The notes under the pieces are model-generated. The model worked only from the letters and a program-made list of their open reading frames with translations, ran no database searches and had not been told where the DNA came from. From Vicinamibacteria bacterium (GTDB lineage Bacteria > Acidobacteriota > Vicinamibacteria > Fen-336), in the NCBI GenBank assembly GCA_023701125.1, contig JAMPXO010000026.1, forward strand, positions 1-48,754: a stretch of DNA of 48,754 nt, in the 5' to 3' direction. Made by a program: the position numbers and the translations under genes. Shown here one piece after another: positions 8,639 to 15,689 of the stretch. Numbering within the stretch: position 1 is the first letter of the stretch; the number at the start of each line of letters is the position of its first letter.

Positions 8639-9367
8639 ATGAGCGAGACCGCAGCGGGCCACCCCTCTCCCCTCACCTACCGCTACACGTTCGCGTTCGA
8701 CGACGGGACGCAGCGTGTCTTCACGATGGCGCTCGACCGCGACACGCTGCAGATGGCGGTGCCCGCGCGCAAGAGCTACCCGGAGTGGACGGCGCTGTCC
8801 TTCAAGCAGTGCGCCAACTGCCCGCTGAACGAGCAGCAGCACCCGCGCTGCCCGATCGCCCAGAACCTGGTCGAGGTGGTGGCTTTCCTCGGCAACCGCT
8901 TCAGCTACGAGGAGGTCGAGGTCACGGTCGAGGGCCACGGCCGCAAGTACGTCAAGCGCACGGCGCTACAGCACGCGGCGGCCTCGCTGATCGGCATCTT
9001 CACCGTCTCCTCCGGCTGCCCGATCCTTTCGCGGCTGCGGCCGATGGTGGCCACCCACCTGCCGTTCATGACGCCGGAAGAGTCGACCTACCGGATGATC
9101 TCGATGTACCTGATGGCCCAGTTCTTCCGCCACCGCCACGGCAAGAGCGCGGACTGGGAGTTGCACGACCTGCTGGCGTTCCTGCAGGAGGCGCACGAGA
9201 CCAACGCGGCGTTCTGCCGGCGGCTGGCGGCGACCGGGGTCAAGGACGCGAGCCTGAACGCGCTGGCAGGGCTCAACGCGATGGGCGAGATGACGTCGCT
9301 CTCGATCGAGTCGCGCGACGACGACCTGCGCCGGCTGGAGCGCCACTTCGGGCTGCAGTACGAGTAG
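8639..9367 (+). CDS. Conserved hypothetical protein with a Cys cluster
   Basis: 242 residues, soluble, no signal peptide. I do not recognise a named family with certainty. An N-terminal beta-rich part (~10-45) is followed by four cysteines, C58xxC61 and C71 (QCANCPL...RCPIA) with C127 (SSGCPIL), which could bind zinc or an Fe-S cluster. The C-terminal half is helical and ends with repeated Leu/Arg-rich amphipathic segments. It starts at the ATG 45 nt after repeat array B and is convergent with the EAL phosphodiesterase gene. A signalling link to that gene is speculative. Confidence 0.7.
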   Translation: MSETAAGHPSPLTYRYTFAFDDGTQRVFTMALDRDTLQMAVPARKSYPEWTALSFKQCANCPLNEQQHPRCPIAQNLVEVVAFLGNRFSYEEVEVTVEGHGRKYVKRTALQHAAASLIGIFTVSSGCPILSRLRPMVATHLPFMTPEESTYRMISMYLMAQFFRHRHGKSADWELHDLLAFLQEAHETNAAFCRRLAATGVKDASLNALAGLNAMGEMTSLSIESRDDDLRRLERHFGLQYE

Positions 9368-9389
9368 GCGGCCCGCGACCGCGGGCCGC
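9368..9389. terminator. Perfect inverted repeat between convergent genes
   Basis: GCGGCCCGCG and CGCGGGCCGC, separated by AC, begin immediately after the stop codon of the 8639 gene and end 2 nt before the stop of the opposite EAL gene. The symmetry allows a strong GC hairpin in either transcript. There is no U-tract, so it is at best a bidirectional pause or 3'-end stabiliser. Confidence 0.5.
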
Positions 9390-9391
9390 GC

Positions 9392-10642
9392 TCAGGGCTT
9401 GGCGACGACGTGGACGGGTTGCGCCGCCCGCGGGTCCTTCGGCCGCCCCCACAGGTAGCCCTGGCCGTAGCGCATGCCGAGGTCCTGCAGCGCCCGCTTC
9501 TCCTCGACCGTCTGGATGCCTTCCGCGATCACCGTCGCGCCCATGCCCTGGCCCATCTCCAGGATCGCCTTGACGACCTGCTGGTTGACCCGCTTCTCGT
9601 GGATGTCGCGGACCAGGCTCATGTCGATCTTCAGGTAGGAGGCCTGCAGCGTGGCCACCGTCTCCAGGCCCGAGTGGCCGGCGCCGACGTCGTCGATCGC
9701 GAACGTGAAGCCGAGGTCGAGGAAGGCGTGCATCGCCTCGCGGTACAGGTTCAGGTTCTCGATGATCTCGCGCTCGGTGATCTCCAGCGTCACCATCTGC
9801 GGCGACAGCGTCGGCCCCAGGTAGCCGAGCAGGCCGCGGCCGAGGAAGCTGGCGTCGCGGATCGTGCCCGGCACCGTGTTGAGGAACAGCCGGGTCGGCG
9901 CGCCGAAGAACTCCCAGTCGCGGAACGCCACCCGCCGGCAGGCGCGCTCGAGGTCCTCCACCAGGCCGTGACGGGCGGCCAGCGCGAACAGCGGCCCGGG
10001 GGACTCCAGGTCGGTCCCGCGCGGCCCGCGCGAGAGCGCCTCGTGGCCGAGCGGCTCGCCGGTCTCGATCTCCACGATCGGCTGGAACGCGGTCCAGACC
10101 TGGGCGCCGTGGATCACCTCGAGCAGTCGCTCGCGCTCGTTGCGCTCGCGCACGACGCGCCGCAACGACGCGGTGGCCAGCGCGTCCTCGGAGAGCCGCC
10201 ACAGCTGGCGCTCCTCGCTCTCCAGCGGGTTCCACAGCACGAAGCCGTAGCCGACCTCGATCCCGGGCCGCTCGCGCAGGTAGGTGAAGGCGATGCGGGC
10301 GATGCGCGGCGCGAGGAAGGCCTCCACCCGCTCGGTCAGCTTGCGCACGTCGTCCAGGGTGTAGGCGGCCTCGTTTTCGCGGTGGCCGACGAGGAACACG
10401 AACAGCCGGTCGCTGGCGCGGTCGTCCCACGCCATCAGGTCGCCCTCGCGCACGTGGCGCTGCAGCTCCGCGAGCACCGGCTCGACCTGCTCGCGCGCCG
10501 CGCGGTGGACCGGGTTACCGAAGCGGCGCTCGATGCGGCCGAGCGGCAGCATGTCGACCACGACCGCCGCCAGCGCGCCGCCCTCGCGCAGCCTCGCGGC
10601 CACGGCGTGCCGTACGTCGGCGAGCACGGGGACGGGGGGCAT
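9392..10642 (-). CDS. EAL-domain cyclic-di-GMP phosphodiesterase
   Basis: 416 residues. The N-terminal ~170 residues look like a degenerate GGDEF-type or sensory domain with no GGDEF motif. The EAL domain spans ~185-405 with the catalytic set present: GHEALSRG (E201), FLNTVPGT (N255), LEITERE (E287/E290), AIDDVGAG (D317, D318), LKID (K338) and a late AEGIQ glutamate. This predicts hydrolysis of c-di-GMP to pGpG. The ATG was chosen at MPPVPVL, with a GACAAT -10-like box 9 nt before it. It lies downstream of a permease on the same strand with a 55-nt gap. Confidence 0.88.
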   Translation of the reverse strand: MPPVPVLADVRHAVAARLREGGALAAVVVDMLPLGRIERRFGNPVHRAAREQVEPVLAELQRHVREGDLMAWDDRASDRLFVFLVGHRENEAAYTLDDVRKLTERVEAFLAPRIARIAFTYLRERPGIEVGYGFVLWNPLESEERQLWRLSEDALATASLRRVVRERNERERLLEVIHGAQVWTAFQPIVEIETGEPLGHEALSRGPRGTDLESPGPLFALAARHGLVEDLERACRRVAFRDWEFFGAPTRLFLNTVPGTIRDASFLGRGLLGYLGPTLSPQMVTLEITEREIIENLNLYREAMHAFLDLGFTFAIDDVGAGHSGLETVATLQASYLKIDMSLVRDIHEKRVNQQVVKAILEMGQGMGATVIAEGIQTVEEKRALQDLGMRYGQGYLWGRPKDPRAAQPVHVVAKP

Positions 10643-10697
10643 GGCTCAGGGATTGTCGAACGCGGCGACGCCGCGCTGCAAGCCGCGGGCGGCGCCT

Positions 10698-12005
10698 CTA
10701 GCGCGTGGCGGCCGCGCTCGCCCGCTGCGACAGCGCCCAGGCCCCGGCGCCGAGGGCGAACAGCAGCGCGGTGGCGCCGGCCTGCGCCCACGAGCGGGTG
10801 GCCAGCAGGTAGACGCAGAACAGCACGCCCGCGGGGGCGATCAGCTCCGCGGCGGGGAGGCGGAAGCCGGGCGGCTCGGCGGGCCGCTGGCGGCGCAGCA
10901 CCAGCACGGCGGCGCAGGTCAGGCCGTAGGTCAGCAGCCGCACGATCGCGGACAGCGTCGCGTTCCACTCGAAGTCGCCGTGCAGCGCGAACGCCGCCAC
11001 CAGCGCCGCGAACAGCAGGATCGCGGCGTCGGGCGTGTGGCGCGCGGGGCTGAGCGCCGCGAGCCGGGCCGGCAGCAGGCCGCGCTCGGCCATCGCGAAC
11101 AGCAGGCGCGGGGCCTGCAGCGTCGAGCCCGTCGCGTAACCCCAGATCGAGACCATCGCGGCGATCGCGGCCAGCACCACGCCGGCCGGGCCGAACAGCA
11201 CCGCGAAGGCCGCGGCCACGGGCGCCGCGACGCGGGCGACGTCGGGCACCAGGCCGACGACGGTCAACTGCACCAGCATGTACACGCCGGCGACCAGCCC
11301 CAGCGCGGTGAGCAGGGCGAAGGCGGTGTCGCGACGCGGGTCGCGCGCTTCGCCCGCCGGGATCAGCGGCGCTTCGAAGCCACCGTAGGCGAAGACCAGC
11401 AACAACACCGCGTCGGTCCACGCGACGTGGAGTGGTGTCGCCGGCAGCGGCTGCGCGGCCAGCACCTCGGGCCGGATCGCCGGCAGCCCGAACACCACGA
11501 GCAGCCCCAGCGGCAGCAGCTTGGCGACCGTGAAGGCGTCGACGGCCCACGTCGCCTGGCGCACGCCCGCGAGGTTGATCGCGGCCAGCGCGGCACACAG
11601 GCCGACGATCACCGCGGCGCGCAGCCCACCCGTGCGGACCGCGGGGAACAGCTCGCCGAGGTAGATCACGAACACGTTGAGGTTGGCGGCCAGCGCGGTG
11701 ATGCGGATGAAGAACGTCAGCCAGCCGGCCTGGAAGCCGGCGAAGCCGCCGAAGGCCTCGCGCGCGTAGAGGTACGGGCCGCCCGGCTCGCGGAAGCGGC
11801 TGGCGACCTCGGCGAAGCACAGCACCATCAGCAGCACGCCGATGCCGGCCAGCGCGTAGGCGAGCGGGCTCCAGGCCCCGGTCAGGCCGGCGACCTGGGC
11901 GGGCATGCGGAAGATCGCGCTGCCGATCACGCCGTTGACGATGGCGAGCGTCAGGTCCCAGCGCCCGATCGCGCGCACGAAGCCGGGACGGGCGGGCTCG
12001 GACAT
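10698..12005 (-). CDS. APC superfamily amino acid permease
   Basis: 435 residues with about 12 hydrophobic helices. TM1 carries the APC motif (LTLAIVNGVIGSAIFRMPAQ), followed by SRFREPGGPYLYAREAFG and FAYGGFEAPLIPAGEARDP. It is distinct from the permease at 7093, being only distantly alike across the shared motifs. The start was set at the ATG giving MSEPARPG. TACCAT lies exactly 6 nt upstream, indicating a leaderless message. Substrate unknown. It may be cotranscribed with the EAL gene. Confidence 0.87.
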   Translation of the reverse strand: MSEPARPGFVRAIGRWDLTLAIVNGVIGSAIFRMPAQVAGLTGAWSPLAYALAGIGVLLMVLCFAEVASRFREPGGPYLYAREAFGGFAGFQAGWLTFFIRITALAANLNVFVIYLGELFPAVRTGGLRAAVIVGLCAALAAINLAGVRQATWAVDAFTVAKLLPLGLLVVFGLPAIRPEVLAAQPLPATPLHVAWTDAVLLLVFAYGGFEAPLIPAGEARDPRRDTAFALLTALGLVAGVYMLVQLTVVGLVPDVARVAAPVAAAFAVLFGPAGVVLAAIAAMVSIWGYATGSTLQAPRLLFAMAERGLLPARLAALSPARHTPDAAILLFAALVAAFALHGDFEWNATLSAIVRLLTYGLTCAAVLVLRRQRPAEPPGFRLPAAELIAPAGVLFCVYLLATRSWAQAGATALLFALGAGAWALSQRASAAATR

Positions 12006-12017
12006 CCGCGGATGGTA
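12006..12017 (-). promoter_or_regulatory. Leaderless-type -10 box for the permease gene
   Basis: On the minus strand TACCAT is followed by CCGCGG and then the ATG. The 6-nt gap places the transcription start at or next to the start codon. The same spacing occurs before the genes starting at 14289, 18265, 24002, 25585 and 45690. Confidence 0.5.
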
Positions 12018-12104
12018 GCCGGCCGGCGCGCGCCGTGGTCGCCGCCTCGCGTACGATTGCCTCGCGGCGGACGAGTCGCCGCCTCGGGACCTCAGGAGGT
12101 GGAG

Positions 12105-12629
12105 ATGCGCTGGCGCGCGCTGCTGATCGCCGGGCTGGTCGCGGTCGGACTTCCGGCCCTGGCCCAGGACGGCGGGCTGACCACGGTCGTGATGGGCGAC
12201 GGCAGCAGCCTGATGCTGCGCTCGTGGCAGCTCGTCTACGACGCCCAGACCTGGCCCAAGGGCCAGCCGCCGTCGGTCGCCGGCTCGCTGAGCGTGCCCA
12301 CGTCGGAGCTGTGGAGCGCGAAGAAGCGCTACCCGCTCGCCGGCAGCAAGCTGGAGCCGGTCTACAGCCCCGGCACGTTCATCGCGCGCCAGGTCGCACT
12401 GGTCGGGCCCGACGGCAAGAAGCGGACGTTCGTGCTGGAGCAGCCGGCGCGCGAACTGCTGACCCCGGAACTCGAGAAAGGCACGCTGTCGATGGCCCGC
12501 AGCGTGGACCTGGTCGGCGAGACGTTGACCGGCACGAAACGCAGCTTCTGCCTGCTCTCCTACACCGCCCTCGTCACCTGCTCGGACTCGGCCGAGAACC
12601 AGGTGGTGCGGGTGGAGTTCGCGCGGTGA
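12105..12629 (+). CDS. Predicted secreted protein of unknown function
   Basis: 174 residues with a clear signal peptide (MRWRALLIAGLVAVGLPALA, cleavage near residue 20). The mature part is a small beta-rich domain with two cysteines close to the C-terminus (FCLLSYTALVTC), possibly a disulfide. No family is recognised. AGGAGG lies 5-6 nt before the ATG, a strong ribosome-binding site. The stop overlaps the GTG start of the cyclase-like gene by 4 nt (GTGA), so the two are translationally coupled, and it could act as a periplasmic partner of that pathway. Confidence 0.75.
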   Translation: MRWRALLIAGLVAVGLPALAQDGGLTTVVMGDGSSLMLRSWQLVYDAQTWPKGQPPSVAGSLSVPTSELWSAKKRYPLAGSKLEPVYSPGTFIARQVALVGPDGKKRTFVLEQPARELLTPELEKGTLSMARSVDLVGETLTGTKRSFCLLSYTALVTCSDSAENQVVRVEFAR

Positions 12630-13264
12630 AGGCGAAAGCGCCGCGGGCCTCGGCCCGGCCCGCCCAGCTCGAGGCACTGTTGCACCAGCGCCAGACCGCC
12701 ACGCCCGCGGGCCGGGCGCGACTGGATCGCGACGCGCAGGCGCTGTTCGCGCCGCGGGCGGTGGTGTTCACCGACACCTCCGACTTCACCCACCGCGTCG
12801 AGCGCGACGGCGTGCTGCACTTCCTGATGCTGTTCCAGGCCGCGGGCGAAGCCTGTGAGCAGGCGGCCGCCGGGCACGGCGGCCGCTGCGTGAAGTGGGA
12901 GGCCGACAGCCTGCTGCTGGTGTTCCCCGACGTGCCCGCCGCCTGCGCCGGCGTGCGCGCGATCGAGCATGCGCTGCGGGCCTGGGCGGCCACCCAGCCC
13001 GCGCGCGACCGGCTGCGCTTCAGCTACGGCATCGGCTGGGGCGACGTGATCGACCTCGGCGGCGACGTGTTCGGCGCGGAGGTCAACCTGGCGAGCAAGC
13101 TGGGCGAAGACACCGCGCGCCCGGACGAGGCGCTGCTGACGCCGCAGGCCGCCCGCGCGGCTCGCGCGGCAGGCATCAAGCTGGAACCGGGCGGCCTGTT
13201 CGTCGCCGGCGCCCGCCGCCGCCGCTGCAAGCGGTTGCCCATCGGGTGGCTGGCGGCGGAGTGA
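12626..13264 (+). CDS. Class III nucleotidyl cyclase-like protein, partly degenerate
   Basis: 212 residues, essentially one class III cyclase homology domain after a ~40-residue basic N-terminus. Conserved parts are VVFTDTSDFT (first metal Asp), CVKWEADSLLLVF (canonical GD replaced by AD) and GDVFGAEVNLASKLGED. The transition-state Asn is kept, but the following Arg is Lys (NLASK instead of the usual NxxxR). Activity is therefore doubtful: it may be a low-activity enzyme, a heterodimer partner or a binding protein. It starts with GTG, overlapping the preceding secreted-protein gene. Confidence 0.72.
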   Translation: MKAKAPRASARPAQLEALLHQRQTATPAGRARLDRDAQALFAPRAVVFTDTSDFTHRVERDGVLHFLMLFQAAGEACEQAAAGHGGRCVKWEADSLLLVFPDVPAACAGVRAIEHALRAWAATQPARDRLRFSYGIGWGDVIDLGGDVFGAEVNLASKLGEDTARPDEALLTPQAARAARAAGIKLEPGGLFVAGARRRRCKRLPIGWLAAE

Positions 13265-13282
13265 ATCCGCCGCCAGACCCGC

Positions 13283-13320
13283 GGGGGCTCACGCCGCGAT
13301 ACGGACGCGGCTCCGCCCCC
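13283..13320 (-). repeat. Isolated hairpin I of the palindromic element, inverted
   Basis: On the minus strand this is GGGGGCGGAGCCGCG... ending GCGGCGTGAGCCCCC. It matches the first hairpin of array A units 1 and 5 with two mismatches in the apical loop. Neither the head nor the second hairpin is present. It sits between convergent genes (stop at 13264, stop at 13357), where its 6-bp GGGGGC/GCCCCC and GCCGCG/CGCGGC stems could serve as a bidirectional terminator. Confidence 0.8.
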
Positions 13321-13356
13321 GTGCCCGGGCTCGGGTGGCTGGGCCGGGAGTAAGTC

Positions 13357-14289
13357 CTAGGCTTTGCCGCGCGCCTTGAGTTCGCAGGGGAGCAGGGCCG
13401 CGTAGATCGCCTCGGTGGTCGGGACCGGCACCGCGTGCTCCGCGGCGAGGCGGACCACCGCGCCGGCCTGGTTGTCGAGCTCCGACGGGCGGCCGGCGGC
13501 GATGTCGCGCTGCATCGACGCCGTCGAGTCCTCGGGCAGCGCGTCGACGAAGCGCATCGTGCGCGTCACGGCGTCGTCGCGCAGGGCGACTCCGCGGGCG
13601 CGCGCCAGCAGATCGACCTCCTTCAGCGCCCGCAGCAGCAGCGCGCGGGTCTGCGGCACCTTGCGCACGAGCCCGATCGGCTGCCGACACACCGCGCCGA
13701 CACCGCTGACCGGGGCGATGAACAGGAACTTCTCCCACAGCGCGGCCTCGACGTCGTCGGCCACTCCCACCGAGATCCCCTTCGTCGCGGCAAACGCCGC
13801 CTGCAACGCCTCGACCCGTTCGCTGCGACGGCCATCGCGCTCGCCGAACTCGATCCGCGGCTCGACGCCGGCATGGCGCACGACGCCCGGGCCCTCGATG
13901 TAGCTGACGATCTTGCACAGCCCCGGCAGGACCGCTGCCGCGCCGAGCTCGGCTGCGAGCTGGTCGGGAGCCTCGACACCGTTCTGCAGCGGCAGCACCG
14001 TGGTGGCCTCGCCGACCAGCGGCTTCATCGCCCGCGCGGCGTCGCGCACCTGCCAGGCCTTGACCCCGACCAGCACCAGGTCGACGGCCCCGGCCTCGGC
14101 GGGGTCGGCGGTGGCGAGCTTCGGCCGGACCTCGAAATCACCCGCGGTCGAGAACACTTTCAGGCCGTCCTCGCGGATGGCCTCCAGGTGGGCCCCCCGC
14201 GCGATCACAACCAGCTCGTGGCCCGCCTCGGCCAGCCGGCCGCCGAAGTACGCACCGACACCGCCTGCCCCGAAGATCGCTACCCGCAT
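13357..14289 (-). CDS. panE: Ketopantoate reductase family protein (2-dehydropantoate 2-reductase)
   Basis: 310 residues. The N-terminal Rossmann NADPH site is MRVAIFGAGGVGAYFGGRLA, followed by VKAWQV and LPLQNGVEAPDQL. The C-terminal helical ApbA/PanE domain has LWEKFLFIAPVSGVGAVCRQ with the catalytic Lys, and GRPSELDNQAGAVVRLAAEH. The assigned reaction is reduction of 2-dehydropantoate to pantoate in pantothenate and CoA synthesis. Paralogues with other 2-keto substrates exist and no pan genes are nearby, so the exact substrate is uncertain. A -10-like CAGAAT lies 6 nt before the ATG. Confidence 0.82.
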   Translation of the reverse strand: MRVAIFGAGGVGAYFGGRLAEAGHELVVIARGAHLEAIREDGLKVFSTAGDFEVRPKLATADPAEAGAVDLVLVGVKAWQVRDAARAMKPLVGEATTVLPLQNGVEAPDQLAAELGAAAVLPGLCKIVSYIEGPGVVRHAGVEPRIEFGERDGRRSERVEALQAAFAATKGISVGVADDVEAALWEKFLFIAPVSGVGAVCRQPIGLVRKVPQTRALLLRALKEVDLLARARGVALRDDAVTRTMRFVDALPEDSTASMQRDIAAGRPSELDNQAGAVVRLAAEHAVPVPTTEAIYAALLPCELKARGKA

Positions 14290-14301
14290 CGGTGGATTCT
14301 G
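14290..14301 (-). promoter_or_regulatory. Leaderless-type -10 box for the panE-like gene
   Basis: On the minus strand CAGAAT, then CCACCG, then ATG: the 6-nt spacing shared with several other genes here. The box departs from TANNNT at its first base. Confidence 0.4.
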
Positions 14302-14316
14302 CCCGAACGCGCGCGA

Positions 14317-14520
14317 TCAGCGAGCGGGCACCCGCCGCGGCCCCGCGGCCGGTGGCGGGCCCAGCCGGCGCGCGTCTTCGTGAGCCCGCGCCCGCAGCAC
14401 GTGTCTCAGCGCGTACTCCTGCAGCGCCTGGTGGACGACGGCATCGATGCTGAGGCCGGGGGCGCCGGAAGCGGCCCGCGCCAGCATCTGCGGCTCGACT
14501 GCGACCTGGACTCGCGTCAC
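14317..14520 (-). CDS. Small ribbon-helix-helix-like protein (second of pair)
   Basis: 67 residues: [16 protein letters not shown] forms the ribbon strand, and LSIDAVVHQALQEYALRHVL the two helices typical of RHH antitoxins and repressors, followed by a basic Arg/Pro-rich tail. It starts with GTG, overlapping the stop of the upstream RHH gene (GTGA). It is the third gene of an SPFH-RHH-RHH operon. It may dimerise with, or act as cofactor for, its neighbour in repressing the operon. No toxin gene is adjacent. Confidence 0.65.
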   Translation of the reverse strand: MTRVQVAVEPQMLARAASGAPGLSIDAVVHQALQEYALRHVLRARAHEDARRLGPPPAAGPRRVPAR

Positions 14521-14723
14521 GACCGTTCTCCTCTCGCGCCGGGGGCTCGCCTGCGGCCCCCGGCGGCCTCCTCTTCCGGCAGCCGCCCGGCCTGCTGCAG
14601 CGCGCGCCGCAGCAGGAACTCGAGCTGGCCGTTGAGCGAGCGCAGGTCGTCCTCGGCCCAGCGCTGGAGCGCGGTGAGCAGCGCCGGGTCCAGCCGCAGC
14701 AGGTAGGGCTTGCGCTCGGCCAT
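14517..14723 (-). CDS. Arc-like ribbon-helix-helix DNA-binding protein
   Basis: 68 residues. [19 protein letters not shown] followed by [18 protein letters not shown] is a textbook Arc/RHH pattern: a basic strand, then two helices with the SLNGQ turn. A Gly/Arg/Glu-rich tail follows. The start ATG lies 6 nt after the SPFH stop, and the gene overlaps the next small gene by 4 nt. Tandem TGATATCA/TGATGTCA boxes in front of the operon are the kind of spaced direct repeat that RHH repressors bind, so autoregulation is likely. Confidence 0.8.
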   Translation of the reverse strand: MAERKPYLLRLDPALLTALQRWAEDDLRSLNGQLEFLLRRALQQAGRLPEEEAAGGRRRAPGARGERS

Positions 14724-14729
14724 CGCGGA

Positions 14730-15599
14730 CTACTGGTACAGGGTGCCGGTGTTGACGACCGGCTGCGCCTCGCGATCGGCGCACAGCACGACCAGCAGGT
14801 TGCTGACCATCGCCGCCTTGCGCTCCTCGTCGAGCTTGACCTGGTTGCTCTTCTCCAGCATCTCGAGCGCCATCTCGACCATGCCCACGGCGCCCTCGAC
14901 GATCTTCTGGCGGGCCGCGATGATGGCGCCGGCCTGCTGCCGCCGCAGCATCGCGGCGGCGATCTCCTGCGCGTAGGCCAGGTGGCTGAGCCGCGCCTCG
15001 AGCACCTGCACGCCGGCCTTCTCCAGCCGCTCCTGGACCTCGGTCTTCAGGTGGCCGGCGATCTCCTGGGTGTTGCCGCGCAGCGAGACGAGGGTCTCGA
15101 CGTGGGCGTCGTAGGGGTAGCGGGTCGCCAGGTTGCGCACCGCGGCCTCGGTCTGCACCTTGACGTAGTTCTCGTAGTCGTCGACCTCGAAGCAGGCTTC
15201 GGCGGTGTCGACCACACGCCACACCACGACGGCGGCGATCTCGATCGGGTTGCCGTCCTGGTCGTTGACCTTCAGCCGCCCGCTCTCGAAGTTGCGGACG
15301 CGTTGCGAGATCGCGTGCTTGGCGAAGAACGGGTTGGCCCAGCGCAGGCCGGGCTCGGTGACCGTGCCCTTGTAGTCGCCGAACAACTGCAGCACGCGGC
15401 CCTCGTTGGGGTTCACCATGAACAGCCCGGCCAGGCCGAGCCCGGCCAGCGCGATGGTGACGACGCCCACGAACACGCCGATGCCGGCCTTGGCCTGGGC
15501 TGCGGTGATCAGCAGCGCCAGGCCGCCGATCATCAGCAGCAGGAAGCCGAACAGGGCGACGTAGCCGCTGATGGCGTTGACGCGATTTTCGCGGATCAT
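14730..15599 (-). CDS. SPFH/Band-7 domain membrane protein
   Basis: 289 residues. Two N-terminal transmembrane segments (~11-33 and ~38-61) are followed by the SPFH domain ([62 protein letters not shown]). A helical, Glu/Ala-rich C-terminal part ([20 protein letters not shown]) is suited to oligomer rings. Such proteins scaffold membrane microdomains or proteases. The internal start giving MIRENRV was chosen because GGAGGGG precedes it at 8 nt. It heads an operon with two RHH regulators. Confidence 0.88.
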   Translation of the reverse strand: MIRENRVNAISGYVALFGFLLLMIGGLALLITAAQAKAGIGVFVGVVTIALAGLGLAGLFMVNPNEGRVLQLFGDYKGTVTEPGLRWANPFFAKHAISQRVRNFESGRLKVNDQDGNPIEIAAVVVWRVVDTAEACFEVDDYENYVKVQTEAAVRNLATRYPYDAHVETLVSLRGNTQEIAGHLKTEVQERLEKAGVQVLEARLSHLAYAQEIAAAMLRRQQAGAIIAARQKIVEGAVGMVEMALEMLEKSNQVKLDEERKAAMVSNLLVVLCADREAQPVVNTGTLYQ

Positions 15600-15613
15600 G
15601 TTTTGCCCCTCCA

Positions 15614-15633
15614 GTGACATCAAAGTGATATCA
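15614..15633 (-). promoter_or_regulatory. Tandem operator boxes upstream of the SPFH-RHH operon
   Basis: On the minus strand TGATATCA-CTT-TGATGTCA: two 8-bp near-identical boxes, each near-palindromic, with starts 11 bp apart (one helical turn). The first box extends to the perfect palindrome GTGATATCAC at 15625-15634. They lie just upstream of the GGAGGGG ribosome-binding site and overlap the likely promoter. RHH proteins (Arc, MetJ type) bind such tandem boxes, and two are encoded in this operon. Confidence 0.6.
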
Positions 15634-15689
15634 CATTGCTATCTACGGAAACAAGCCCGGCCGGGTTCCGCTTATCCTCGAAGGGCGCC

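Noticed and set aside
13357-14289. Assigning a pantothenate operon
   Set aside because: No panB, panC or panD nearby; only the family level is secure.
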